The notes under the pieces were generated by a model, which saw only the letters and a program-made list of their open reading frames with translations, ran no database searches and had not been told where the DNA came from. From JACDBZ01 sp036262075 (GTDB lineage: Bacteria > Chloroflexota > Limnocylindria > QHBO01), in contig DATAJO010000006.1 of the NCBI GenBank assembly GCA_036262075.1, positions 1 through 56,575 on the forward strand: a stretch of 56,575 nucleotides of DNA, written 5' to 3'. The position numbers were made by a program, and so were the translations under genes. This document shows, piece by piece, positions 8,195-15,739 of the stretch (within the stretch, counting starts at the first letter, position 1; each line of letters starts with the position of its first letter).

Positions 8195-9877
8195 CTGCCT
8201 CGCCGAATCCCGACGCTCGCTTCGATCATCGGTCTCGTCCTCCTCCTCGGCATCCTCGCCGCCTGCGGGGAGAACGGGCCGCAGCTGCCGTTCGTGCCCA
8301 CGCCGGAGCCGACGCCCGAGCAGCCGCAGCCGATCACCATCGAGACGACGCTGTACCCGAACGGGGAGCCGCTCGCCAACGTCACGCTCGAGGCAGGCGG
8401 GCAGATCGCGGTCACCGACGCCGAGGGCCGCGCGACGTTGACGCTCATGCGCGGCACGCACATCGATGCCAGGCTGCCGGGATACGACCCTGCCGACGCC
8501 ACCGCGGACCCCGAGGGCGTCGTGCGGCTCGAGCTGCGCGACAACCGCGCGCACGGCCGGGTGACCGATCCGTCGGGCGAGCCGATCGTTGGCGTCCGCG
8601 TCTTCGTCGACGGGGACGACCGGTGGGTGCGCAGCGACGAGGACGGCATGTACGAGCTGCCGGGCGTGCCGGAGGCCGCGACGCTGATCTTCAAGATGCC
8701 CGGCTATCGGCTCCACGAGGTCGCGACGAAGGACTCGCTCGCCATCGACGTATCGCTCCAGCCGTTCGAGGCGCGCGCCCTGTACGCGCCGTCGGCCGTG
8801 TTCGAGGGCCCCGGTCGACTCGACCAGATCCTCGCCATGCTCGACCGGACCGAGGCGAACGCCCTCGTCATCGACGTCAAGGACACCGACGGCAGGCTCT
8901 ACTACACGACCGATCTGCCCGAGGCGGTCGAGGTCGGCGCGGTGCGCGAGGCGCCGATCTTCGACCTCGAGGAGCTGCTGCCGATGCTGAAGGAGCGCGG
9001 CATCTACACGATCGCCCGCATGGTCGTGATGAAGGACAACACCAGCGCCGCGGCCCGGCCGGAGATGGCGGTCATGAACGTCGCGACCGGCGAGCCGTGG
9101 CGGGACAACATCGGCGGCGCGTGGCTCGACCCGGCGGCCCCCGGGGTGGCCGAGTACATCGCCGCCATCGCCGGCGACCTCGCCGAGAAGGGCTTCGACG
9201 AAGTCCAGCTCGATTACATCCGCTTCTTCAGCGACGGGCCGTACGACGTGGCCGATACGAACCTGCCGAACACGCAGTCGTTCCGGCTGCCGCACATCCA
9301 GCGGGTGCTGCGAGTCGTGAGCGAGCGCCTGGCGACGACCCGCACGTTCCTCGGCGCCGACGTCTTCCCGATCAGCTTCATCGTCCCGGACGACCAGGGC
9401 ATCGGGCAGCGGCCGGAGGTGATCATGCCGTACGTCGACTACTTCTGCCCCATGGTCTACCCGTCGCACTACGGCCCGGGCGTGTTCGGCTTCCCGGTCC
9501 CGAACGACCACCCGTACGAGGTCATCGACCGGACGCTCGAGATCATGAACCGCCAAATGGAGGGCCTGCCGGTCGTCATCCGGCCCTGGATCCAGGACTT
9601 CGGCTACGGCTCGTTCGCGCCGTACAGCGCCGCGCAGGTGCAGGCCGAGATGGAGGCGGCTGCCGACAACGGGGCGAAGGGCTGGATGATCTGGAACGCG
9701 CGAGCGATCTTCACCGAGGCCGCGCTCGGCGCCCCGCGTGAGGGCGAGGAGGCCGGACCGACCTCCGAGGTCGGTCCATCGGCCCCGCCGGCCGGCAGCG
9801 CCGCACCCGAGCCGTCCGGCTCTGCCCCAGAGCCGCCGAGCGCCGAGCCATCCACGGCGCCCAGCTCCGGGGGCTGA
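8195..9877 (+). CDS. DUF4015 lipoprotein with carboxypeptidase-regulatory-like domains
   Basis: The best reading starts at a CTG at 8195, eight bases after AAAGGA (8181-8186). It gives a lipoprotein signal peptide: basic start, hydrophobic stretch IIGLVLLLGI, lipobox LAAC near residue 24. There is no ATG, GTG or TTG upstream of a GTG at 8294, and starting there would delete the signal. Two beta-sandwich carboxypeptidase-regulatory-like repeats follow (about residues 45-195). A DUF4015 putative glycoside hydrolase barrel comes next (ALVIDVKDTDGRLYY, GFDEVQLDYIRF, PMVYPSHYGPG). A Pro/Ser/Glu-rich tail ends the 560 residues. It probably acts on polysaccharide at the cell surface; the substrate is unknown. 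Confidence 0.85.
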   Translation: MPRRIPTLASIIGLVLLLGILAACGENGPQLPFVPTPEPTPEQPQPITIETTLYPNGEPLANVTLEAGGQIAVTDAEGRATLTLMRGTHIDARLPGYDPADATADPEGVVRLELRDNRAHGRVTDPSGEPIVGVRVFVDGDDRWVRSDEDGMYELPGVPEAATLIFKMPGYRLHEVATKDSLAIDVSLQPFEARALYAPSAVFEGPGRLDQILAMLDRTEANALVIDVKDTDGRLYYTTDLPEAVEVGAVREAPIFDLEELLPMLKERGIYTIARMVVMKDNTSAAARPEMAVMNVATGEPWRDNIGGAWLDPAAPGVAEYIAAIAGDLAEKGFDEVQLDYIRFFSDGPYDVADTNLPNTQSFRLPHIQRVLRVVSERLATTRTFLGADVFPISFIVPDDQGIGQRPEVIMPYVDYFCPMVYPSHYGPGVFGFPVPNDHPYEVIDRTLEIMNRQMEGLPVVIRPWIQDFGYGSFAPYSAAQVQAEMEAAADNGAKGWMIWNARAIFTEAALGAPREGEEAGPTSEVGPSAPPAGSAAPEPSGSAPEPPSAEPSTAPSSGG

Positions 9878-9879
9878 CG

Positions 9880-10398
9880 GTGGCGGGCGTCCTCCTGACC
9901 GCGAGACGCGCCGCCGCCTACCTGATCGACGTCGCGCTGCTCGCCGCCGTGCTCCTGCCGATCGCGGTCGCGGTGTCGATCGTCCTCGGCACCGAGGAGC
10001 TCGCCGGGTTCCAGGTCTGGCTGCGCTCGGCGGCGATGATCTCGGTGCCGGCCTGGACGTACTTCGTCGTGACCGAGCATCGCTGGGGGCGCGGGATCGG
10101 CAAGCGGCTGCTCGGCCTGCGCACGGTCGCCGCGGGGACCGACGCGCCTCCCCCGTGGGGCGCGGCGCTGCTGCGGACCGCCGTGACGCTCGCGCCGTGG
10201 GAGATGACCCACCTCGCCTTCTTCGCCTTCGCGCGCCGGCCCGGCGAGGTCACCGCGCCGCAGATCGTCCTCGCCTCACTCGCCTACCTGCTCCTGTTCG
10301 CGCTCATCTTCGGCACCCTGCGCTCCGGCGGGCGCCGCAGCCCGGCCGATGCGCTGGCCGGCACCGAGGTGCGCCCCATCCCCGGGAACGCCGGCTGA
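9880..10398 (+). CDS. RDD-family membrane protein
   Basis: The 172-residue protein has several hydrophobic helices and the RDD signature: RRAAAYLIDVALLAAV near the N-terminus and GKRLLGLRTV in the middle. RDD proteins are small integral membrane proteins; some act as ion or small-molecule transporters, but most have no known role. The GTG at 9880 follows the lipoprotein stop by two bases. The stop overlaps the dtd start as TGATG, so all three are probably one transcript. Confidence 0.85.
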   Translation: MAGVLLTARRAAAYLIDVALLAAVLLPIAVAVSIVLGTEELAGFQVWLRSAAMISVPAWTYFVVTEHRWGRGIGKRLLGLRTVAAGTDAPPPWGAALLRTAVTLAPWEMTHLAFFAFARRPGEVTAPQIVLASLAYLLLFALIFGTLRSGGRRSPADALAGTEVRPIPGNAG

Positions 10399-10862
10399 TG
10401 CGCCTCGTCGTGCAGCGTGTGCGGCGGGCGTCGGTCGACGTGGGCGTGGAGCGCATCGCCGAGATCGGGCCGGGGGCGCTCGTCCTCGTGGGCATCGCGC
10501 GCGACGACGACGAGCCGCTCGCCGCGCGGATGGCGTCGAAGCTCGTCGGGCTGCGCTATTTCCGCGACGAGGAGGGCCGCACGAACCGGTCGATCATCGA
10601 GGCCGGCGGCGCGCTGCTCGTGGTGAGCCAGTTCACGCTCCTCGCCGACGTGCGGAAGGGACGGCGACCGGGCTTCACCGATGCGGCGCCGCCCGAGCGG
10701 GCGGTCCCGATCCTGGATCGGTTCGTGGCGGCCCTGCGAGGCGAGGGCATCGGGGTGCAGGCCGGACGTTTCGGCGCCGAGATGGTGGTCGAGCTCGCGA
10801 ACGATGGGCCGTTCACGCTCGTCATCGACTCGGACCGTGACCTCGGCAGCGGACCGGCCTGA
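10398..10862 (+). CDS. dtd: D-aminoacyl-tRNA deacylase
   Basis: DTD removes D-amino acids (and glycine from tRNA-Ala) wrongly loaded on tRNA. The 154-residue length is normal. It has MRLVVQRVRRASV at the start, the SQFTL motif and, near the C-terminus, NDGPFTLVI, which carries the Gly-cisPro motif; the residue after GP is Phe where Val is usual. The ATG at 10398 overlaps the stop of the RDD gene. Confidence 0.95.
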   Translation: MRLVVQRVRRASVDVGVERIAEIGPGALVLVGIARDDDEPLAARMASKLVGLRYFRDEEGRTNRSIIEAGGALLVVSQFTLLADVRKGRRPGFTDAAPPERAVPILDRFVAALRGEGIGVQAGRFGAEMVVELANDGPFTLVIDSDRDLGSGPA

Positions 10863-10870
10863 CAGCACGA

Positions 10871-10894
10871 CGCCCGCGTCGGCTGACGCGGGCG
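10871..10894. terminator. Hairpin between convergent dtd and rpmB
   Basis: The arms CGCCCGCGTC and GACGCGGGCG pair over 10 bases around a GGCT loop. It sits in the 64-base gap between two genes reading toward each other, so it could end transcription in both directions. No T-run follows on either strand, so termination strength is uncertain. Confidence 0.65.
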
Positions 10895-10926
10895 CATCGG
10901 TTCGCGAACGGCGCGAAGGGGAAGGG

Positions 10927-11118
10927 TCAGACCTTCTGGGCGGTGCGACGACAGCGGCTGCAGGCGCGGACCTTCTCGGCCTTGCCGTCACGGATGACGG
11001 TCATCGGCTGGAGGTTCGGCAGCCATCGGCGCAGCGCGCGCTTGCGGTTCATCCCGACCGACTGGGGGTTCCAGCCGGTGATCGGGCGCTTGCCGCAGAT
11101 GTCGCAGACGCGGGCCAT
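10927..11118 (-). CDS. rpmB: 50S ribosomal protein L28
   Basis: The 63-residue product is a small basic ribosomal protein. It carries the zinc-binding (C+) form: CDIC near the N-terminus and CSRC near the C-terminus. The start ATG at 11118 gives MARVCDICGK, the usual N-terminus, with GGAGA upstream; longer upstream reading in the same frame is not conserved sequence. It is divergent from recG and convergent with dtd, one of only three minus-strand genes here. Confidence 0.95.
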   Translation of the reverse strand: MARVCDICGKRPITGWNPQSVGMNRKRALRRWLPNLQPMTVIRDGKAEKVRACSRCRRTAQKV

Positions 11119-11177
11119 GGTCGGATGAGGTCTCCAAATCACGAGAATGCCGGCGCGGTGGCGCCGGAACGGCCGCG

Positions 11178-11195
11178 ATGGTAGCACGCTACGAT
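11178..11195. promoter_or_regulatory. Back-to-back -10 boxes for rpmB (-) and recG (+)
   Basis: On the plus strand TACGAT lies at 11190-11195. On the minus strand an extended -10, TGCTACCAT, reads from 11186 to 11178. Together they form the inverted repeat GTAGC-AC-GCTAC at 11181-11192. The plus-strand box is only six bases from the recG ATG at 11202, so that mRNA should be leaderless; the rpmB mRNA would have a leader of roughly 50 bases. The call rests on motif and position only. Confidence 0.5.
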
Positions 11196-11201
11196 CGGGC
11201 C

Positions 11202-13280
11202 ATGCAATCGCGCCGGCTGGGTCCGGACGATCTCGATCGGCCGATCCGGACCGTGCTGCCCGAGCTGGCGCGGGGGGCCAGTGCGCTGGCGCGGCTTGGC
11301 ATCGCGACGCCGCGGGACGCCGTCTGGTACCTGCCCTTCCGCTACGACGACTTCAGCGACCTCCGGCCGCTGGGCGACCTCGTCGCCGACGAGAAGCAGT
11401 CGGCCCGCGTCCGGGTCGAGGCGGTGCGGGTCGAGCCGGGATTCAACCGCCGGCCGCAGCGCGTCATCGCCCAGCTCCGCGACGACAGCGGGACCGCCGA
11501 GGCGATCTGGTTCGGGCGCCGCTACGTCGAGCGCCGGCTCCGGGTCGGCGACGAGATCGTCGTCTCGGGCAAGGTGAGCCAGCGCGGCTGGCGCTTCCAG
11601 TTCACGTCGCCCGAGTTCAGCCCGGTCGGCCGCGAGTCGGTCCACACGGCCCGCGTGGTCCCGGTCTACCACCTCACCTCCGGCGTGACCCAGAAGCGCC
11701 TGCGCGAGCTCCTCGCGCGCATCCTCGAGGCGGGCGTGCCGGCCATCGAGGACCCATTGACCGATGCGGAGCGCGGCGATCTGCCGCCCCTCGCCGATGC
11801 CCTCGCCACGGCCCATTTCCCCGAGGACGCCGGCGACGTCACGCCGGCCCTCGACCGGCTCGCCTTCGACGAGCTTCTCGCCCTCCAGCTCACCCTGGCC
11901 CAGGCGCGCGCGGCGCGCGAGCACGTCGTCGCGCCGCGGATCGAGCTCGAGGCGGGCGTCCTCGAGGGGATCGTGGAAGCCCTGCCGTTCGCGCTGACCG
12001 GCGACCAGGCGGCCGCGGTCGAGGCCATCGCGGGGGACCTCGCCTCCGAGCGGCCGATGCGCCGCCTGCTCCAGGGCGACGTGGGCAGCGGCAAGACCGC
12101 GGTCGCGGCGGTGGCGATGGCCTGCGCCGTTCGCGCCGGATGGCAGGCGGCGCTCATGGCACCGACCGAGATCCTCGCCCGCCAGCACCACGCCGGCCTG
12201 GCGCCGCTCCTCGATCGGCTCGGGGTGCGGGCCGAGCTCCTGTCGGGATCGCTGCCGGCGGCGCGGAAGCGCGAGATCCACGACCTTATCGCGGGCGGCA
12301 TGGCCGACGTCGTCATCGGCACGCACGCGGTCATCAGTGAGGCCGTCGAGTTCCCGCGGCTCGGCCTCGCCGTCGTCGACGAGCAGCATCGGTTTGGCGT
12401 CGGCCAGCGCGCCGCCCTCCAGGCGAAGGGCGCCGGAGGCGAGCCGCACGTCCTGGCCCTGACCGCCACGCCGATCCCGCGGACCCTGGCCCTGACCGTG
12501 TACGGCGACCTGTCGATCAGCACGATCCGCGAGCTGCCGCCCGGCCGGCAGCCGATCCGGACCGAGATCCGCGACCGGAGCGCGCTGCCGAAGATCGAGG
12601 CCTTCCTCGCCTCGGAGGCGTCCGAGGGCCGGCAGGCATTCGTCGTCGTGCCGCTCGTCGCCGAGTCGGAGGCGCTCGAGGCGGCGAGCGCCGAGGCGGA
12701 GGCCGAGCGGCTGCGGGCCGCGCTGCCGGACCTGCGCATCGGGCTCGTCCATGGCCAGCAGAAGGCCGACGTCCGCGACGCGACGATGACCGCCTTCGCG
12801 GCGGGGGAGATGGACGTCCTCGTCGCCACCACGGTCATCGAGGTCGGCATCGACGTGCCGAACGCGAGCGTCATCGTCATCGAGGACGCCGAGCGCTTCG
12901 GCCTGGCGCAGCTCCACCAGCTCCGGGGCCGGGTCGGCCGGGGCGGGCACCGGTCGTTCTGCATCCTCGTCTCGGATGCCACCGACGAGCTGGCCCGGGA
13001 GCGCCTCGAGGTCGTGCGCGGCTCGCAGGACGGCTTCCATATCGCCGGGGAGGACCTCCGGCTGCGCGGCGCCGGCAACCTCCTCGGCACGCGCCAGTCC
13101 GGCCTGCCGCCACTGCGCGTGGCGTCGCTCTTCGACCCGCGCCACCTTCGGCTCGCCGAGCGGGCGCGCGACCTCGCTGACGGGATCGTCGCCGCGGACC
13201 CCGCACTCGACTCCCGCCCGCACCTCGCCCGGCTGCGCGCCGACTTCGCGCGCGCCGAGGCCGAGGGCGACGCGGCCTGA
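11202..13280 (+). CDS. recG: ATP-dependent DNA helicase RecG
   Basis: RecG remodels stalled forks and branches Holliday junctions. The 692 residues include an N-terminal wedge/OB domain (FQFTSPEFSPV), Walker A GDVGSGKT, the RecG-type DEQH box, TATPIPRTLALT, and the C-terminal QLHQLRGRVGRG with FHIAGEDLRLRGAGNLLG. The ATG at 11202 is chosen. An in-frame ATG at 11178 would put the start inside the apparent promoter, and its extra eight residues are not typical of the family. The gene is followed two bases later by rsmD. Confidence 0.95.
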   Translation: MQSRRLGPDDLDRPIRTVLPELARGASALARLGIATPRDAVWYLPFRYDDFSDLRPLGDLVADEKQSARVRVEAVRVEPGFNRRPQRVIAQLRDDSGTAEAIWFGRRYVERRLRVGDEIVVSGKVSQRGWRFQFTSPEFSPVGRESVHTARVVPVYHLTSGVTQKRLRELLARILEAGVPAIEDPLTDAERGDLPPLADALATAHFPEDAGDVTPALDRLAFDELLALQLTLAQARAAREHVVAPRIELEAGVLEGIVEALPFALTGDQAAAVEAIAGDLASERPMRRLLQGDVGSGKTAVAAVAMACAVRAGWQAALMAPTEILARQHHAGLAPLLDRLGVRAELLSGSLPAARKREIHDLIAGGMADVVIGTHAVISEAVEFPRLGLAVVDEQHRFGVGQRAALQAKGAGGEPHVLALTATPIPRTLALTVYGDLSISTIRELPPGRQPIRTEIRDRSALPKIEAFLASEASEGRQAFVVVPLVAESEALEAASAEAEAERLRAALPDLRIGLVHGQQKADVRDATMTAFAAGEMDVLVATTVIEVGIDVPNASVIVIEDAERFGLAQLHQLRGRVGRGGHRSFCILVSDATDELARERLEVVRGSQDGFHIAGEDLRLRGAGNLLGTRQSGLPPLRVASLFDPRHLRLAERARDLADGIVAADPALDSRPHLARLRADFARAEAEGDAA

Positions 13281-13282
13281 CG

Positions 13283-13825
13283 ATGCGGGTCATCGCCGGG
13301 ACGGCGCGCGGCGTCCCGCTCGTCGCGCCCCGCGACCCGGGGACGCGGCCGATCACCGACCGGGTCAAGGAGACGCTGTTCGCCATCCTCGGCGACCGGG
13401 TGCCGGACGCGCGCGTCCTCGACCTGTACGCCGGGTCAGGCGCGATCGGGATCGAGGCGCTGTCGCGCGGGGCGGCCCACGCGGACCTCGTCGAGCACGG
13501 GCGGCGCGCGGCGGAGGCGATCCGGCGCAACCTGGAGGCGACCCGGCTCGGCGATCGGGCCACGCTCCACGTCACCGACGTCGAGCGCTTCCTTGAGGCC
13601 ACCGACGCCGGGCCGTGGGACATCGCCGTCCTCGATCCGCCGTACGAGGTGCGTGCTATCGTGGCCCCGCTCGAGGCGCTCGTGCGGCATCTCGCGCCCG
13701 ACGCCGTCGTCGTCGTGAAGCATTTCTGGCGCACGGAGCTCCCGTCCGTCGGCGGCCTGGCCCCGTTTCGCCAGCGCCGGTTCGGGGAGACGATGCTCAG
13801 CCTGCTGGCGAGGGAGGACGGATGA
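13283..13825 (+). CDS. rsmD: 16S rRNA (guanine966-N2)-methyltransferase
   Basis: RsmD methylates G966 of 16S rRNA in assembled small subunits. The 180 residues contain the starting MRVIAGTARG, RPITDRVKETLF, the SAM-binding VLDLYAGSGAIGIEAL and the catalytic DPPY motif. It is two bases after recG and overlaps coaD by ATGA. The recG-rsmD-coaD order is common in bacteria. Confidence 0.95.
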   Translation: MRVIAGTARGVPLVAPRDPGTRPITDRVKETLFAILGDRVPDARVLDLYAGSGAIGIEALSRGAAHADLVEHGRRAAEAIRRNLEATRLGDRATLHVTDVERFLEATDAGPWDIAVLDPPYEVRAIVAPLEALVRHLAPDAVVVVKHFWRTELPSVGGLAPFRQRRFGETMLSLLAREDG

Positions 13826-14334
13826 CCCGAACCGCGGTGTTCCCCGGCTCGTTCGACCCGCTGACGAACGCCCACCTCGACGTCGCGCGCCGCGCGTCGG
13901 TCCTGTTCGATCGGCTCATCATCGGCGTGCTCTCGAACCCGAAGAAGGCGCCGCTGTTCAGCGTCGAGGAGCGGGTCGAGCTCATCCGGGCCTCGGTCGC
14001 CGAGCTCGGCGAGCACGTCAGCGTCGAGGGCTTCGGCGGACTGACCGTCGACTTCGCGCGCCACCACGGGGCCGGGTTCATCGTCCGCGGCCTGCGGGCG
14101 GTGAGCGACTTCGAGGCCGAGCTGCAGATGGCGCTCACGAACCGCAAGCTCGCGCCGGAGGTCGACACGACGTTCCTCATGACGGCGCTCGAGTTCGGGT
14201 ACGTGAGCAGCACGCTGACGAAGGAGGTCGCCACGTTCGGCGGCGATATCGGGCCGATGGTGCCGCCTCCCGTTGCCGACGCGCTCCGCGAACGGCTCGG
14301 GACGACCCGGGAAGCGAGAGGCCCGAGCGTATAA
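13822..14334 (+). CDS. coaD: Pantetheine-phosphate adenylyltransferase
   Basis: It makes dephospho-CoA from 4'-phosphopantetheine and ATP. The 170 residues show the nucleotidyltransferase motif as GSFDPLTNAHLDV; the usual Gly before the catalytic His is Ala here, but the His is kept. IVRGLRAVSDFE and SSTLTKEVA complete the active site. The ATG at 13822 overlaps rsmD (ATGA). The C-terminus is slightly longer than in E. coli. Its stop codon lies inside a TATAAT sequence that probably drives the next gene. Confidence 0.95.
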   Translation: MTRTAVFPGSFDPLTNAHLDVARRASVLFDRLIIGVLSNPKKAPLFSVEERVELIRASVAELGEHVSVEGFGGLTVDFARHHGAGFIVRGLRAVSDFEAELQMALTNRKLAPEVDTTFLMTALEFGYVSSTLTKEVATFGGDIGPMVPPPVADALRERLGTTREARGPSV

Positions 14335-14335
14335 T
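14330..14335 (+). promoter_or_regulatory. Perfect consensus -10 box (TATAAT) at the coaD stop
   Basis: TATAAT overlaps the coaD TAA stop. Transcription would start near 14342, just before the AAGGAGGG ribosome site at 14343-14350 of the next gene, giving a very short leader. No -35 match lies at the right distance. Confidence 0.5.
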
Positions 14336-14357
14336 CGCGCCGAAGGAGGGCCTGGCC

Positions 14358-14894
14358 ACGGACATCATCTTCCTCGTCGAACGGCTCGAGTCGCTCGTCG
14401 CGGCCGCCAAGAAGGTGCCGCTGACGAACAACGTCGTGCTCGACCAGGCCACCGTCCTCGAGCTCATCGACCAGCTGCGCATCGCCGTGCCCGAGGAGGT
14501 CCGCCAGGCGCGGCGCATCACCGAGGAATCCGACCGGATCACCGAGCGCGCCCGCGAGGAGGGGGACGCGATCATCGGCCGCGCCCAGGAGCGTGCGGCG
14601 CAGATGCTCGAGGAGCGCGAGCTCGTCCGCGCCGCGCAGGTCCGTGCGGCCGAGATCATCGAGGCCGCCCAGGCCGAGGCCCGCGAGCAGCGCCGGGCCG
14701 CCGACGAGTACGCCGCAGGCGTCCTCATCCGCCTCGAGGGCGAGTGCATCAAGGCGCTGACCAGCATCAAGCGCGGCATCGACCTGCTCGACGAGCGGCA
14801 CCGCGCGAGCGACGACGGCACCGGCCCTCGACCGGCGGCCGATGCCCTGGCCATCGATCCCGAGGAGCAGGCCCGGACCCCATCGGCATCGTGA
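14358..14894 (+). CDS. Coiled-coil protein of unknown role (AtpF/DivIVA-like), downstream of coaD
   Basis: No ATG, GTG or TTG precedes a GTG at 14415, yet conserved-looking sequence extends upstream. From memory, Chloroflexota homologs begin MDIIYLxxRLE, and here an ACG at 14358, seven bases after AAGGAGGG, is followed by DIIFLVERLE. A CTG at 14352 is too close to the ribosome site. The 178 residues are mainly a charged, alanine-rich coiled coil (about residues 45-130) with repeated RxQERAAQ and RAAEIIEAAQ patterns like the stalk subunit b of ATP synthase. No membrane anchor is seen. Function is unknown, perhaps scaffold-like. It overlaps the DUF177 gene (GTGA). Confidence 0.75.
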   Translation, partial: TDIIFLVERLESLVAAAKKVPLTNNVVLDQATVLELIDQLRIAVPEEVRQARRITEESDRITERAREEGDAIIGRAQERAAQMLEERELVRAAQVRAAEIIEAAQAEAREQRRAADEYAAGVLIRLEGECIKALTSIKRGIDLLDERHRASDDGTGPRPAADALAIDPEEQARTPSAS

Positions 14895-15439
14895 CCTCGA
14901 TCAACGTCGCCGGCCTCCTCCACGAGGTGCCGGGCGCGACGCGCGAGGTCCGGCTGCGCGACCACTACGTCACGCTCGGCCCGGAGGTCGAGCTCGCCGG
15001 CCCGCTCGACGCCGACCTCCACCTCCAGCGCACGAACCGCGGCATCCTCGTGCGCGGACGGGTCGCCGCGCCATTGCGGCGGATCTGCGCCCGCTGCACC
15101 GAGCCGTTCGTCGAGGACGTCGTCGCCGAGGTCGACGAGGAGTTCGTGCCGAGCATCGACCCGCTCACCGGCGCGCCGGTCGGCGAGAGCGGCGAGGACC
15201 ACCCGCCGAACCGCATCGACGAGCACCACGAGATCCAGCTCGACGCCATCCTGCGCGACGAGCTGTCGCTCACCGAGCCGATGGTGCCGCTCTGCCGGCC
15301 CGACTGCCCCGGCCTGTGCTCGGAGTGCGGGGAGCGGCTCGACCGCGGGTCCCACGAGCACGGCGAGGCGGAGATCGATCCACGCCTCGCCGGCCTAGCG
15401 AAGTTCCGCCCGGACGACGGGGCGAACGGCCACAACTGA
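14891..15439 (+). CDS. yceD: DUF177 (YceD) family protein, 23S rRNA accumulation factor
   Basis: The 182-residue product matches the YceD/DUF177 family, which almost always lies just before rpmF and helps 23S rRNA accumulate. Family features seen are RGRVAAPLRRICARCTEPF in the middle, and a C-terminal cysteine cluster with CRPDCPGLCSECG that probably binds zinc. The GTG start at 14891 overlaps the upstream stop. A separate promoter seems to precede rpmF. Confidence 0.88.
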   Translation: MTSINVAGLLHEVPGATREVRLRDHYVTLGPEVELAGPLDADLHLQRTNRGILVRGRVAAPLRRICARCTEPFVEDVVAEVDEEFVPSIDPLTGAPVGESGEDHPPNRIDEHHEIQLDAILRDELSLTEPMVPLCRPDCPGLCSECGERLDRGSHEHGEAEIDPRLAGLAKFRPDDGANGHN

Positions 15440-15459
15440 GGCCCCCCTGGAGGCTGCGC

Positions 15460-15488
15460 TCGCACGGTCACCGCGCGGCGGCTATACT
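15460..15488 (+). promoter_or_regulatory. Promoter for rpmF-plsX-nusB
   Basis: A -10 TATACT at 15483-15488 is preceded after 17 bases by TCGCAC at 15460-15465, which resembles TTGACA. The -10 is followed by roughly 39 bases of leader before the GTG of rpmF, with AAGGAG at 15514-15519. Confidence 0.6.
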
Positions 15489-15527
15489 GCGGCGTCCCCC
15501 AGTGATCATCGGTCAAGGAGTTCCCGC

Positions 15528-15731
15528 GTGGGCGTTCCCAAGCGAAAGGTTTCCAAGGCGCGCCAGGGTGAGCGCCGCGCACACCTCGCCATCAGCGCGC
15601 CGCCGCTCGTCGAGTGCGAGCACTGTCACGAGCTGAAGCGCGCGCATCACGTCTGCCCGACGTGCGGCTGGTACGCCGGCCGTGAGGCCGTGACGATCGA
15701 AACGGTCGCCCCGGGCGAAGGCCAGCGCTAA
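15528..15731 (+). CDS. rpmF: 50S ribosomal protein L32
   Basis: The 67-residue protein begins GVPKRKVSKARQGERRAH, typical of L32, and has two zinc-binding cysteine pairs, CEHC and CPTC (the C+ form, as also in L28 here). The start is GTG at 15528 after AAGGAG. The tail continues about ten residues past the zinc ribbon. It is followed eight bases later by plsX, the usual rpmF-plsX pairing. Confidence 0.96.
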   Translation: MGVPKRKVSKARQGERRAHLAISAPPLVECEHCHELKRAHHVCPTCGWYAGREAVTIETVAPGEGQR

Positions 15732-15739
15732 CGCCGCCG

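Noticed and set aside
11178..11201. Upstream ATG (11178) as the recG start
   Set aside because: It lies in the apparent -10 region and adds eight residues not typical of RecG; ATG 11202 is better.
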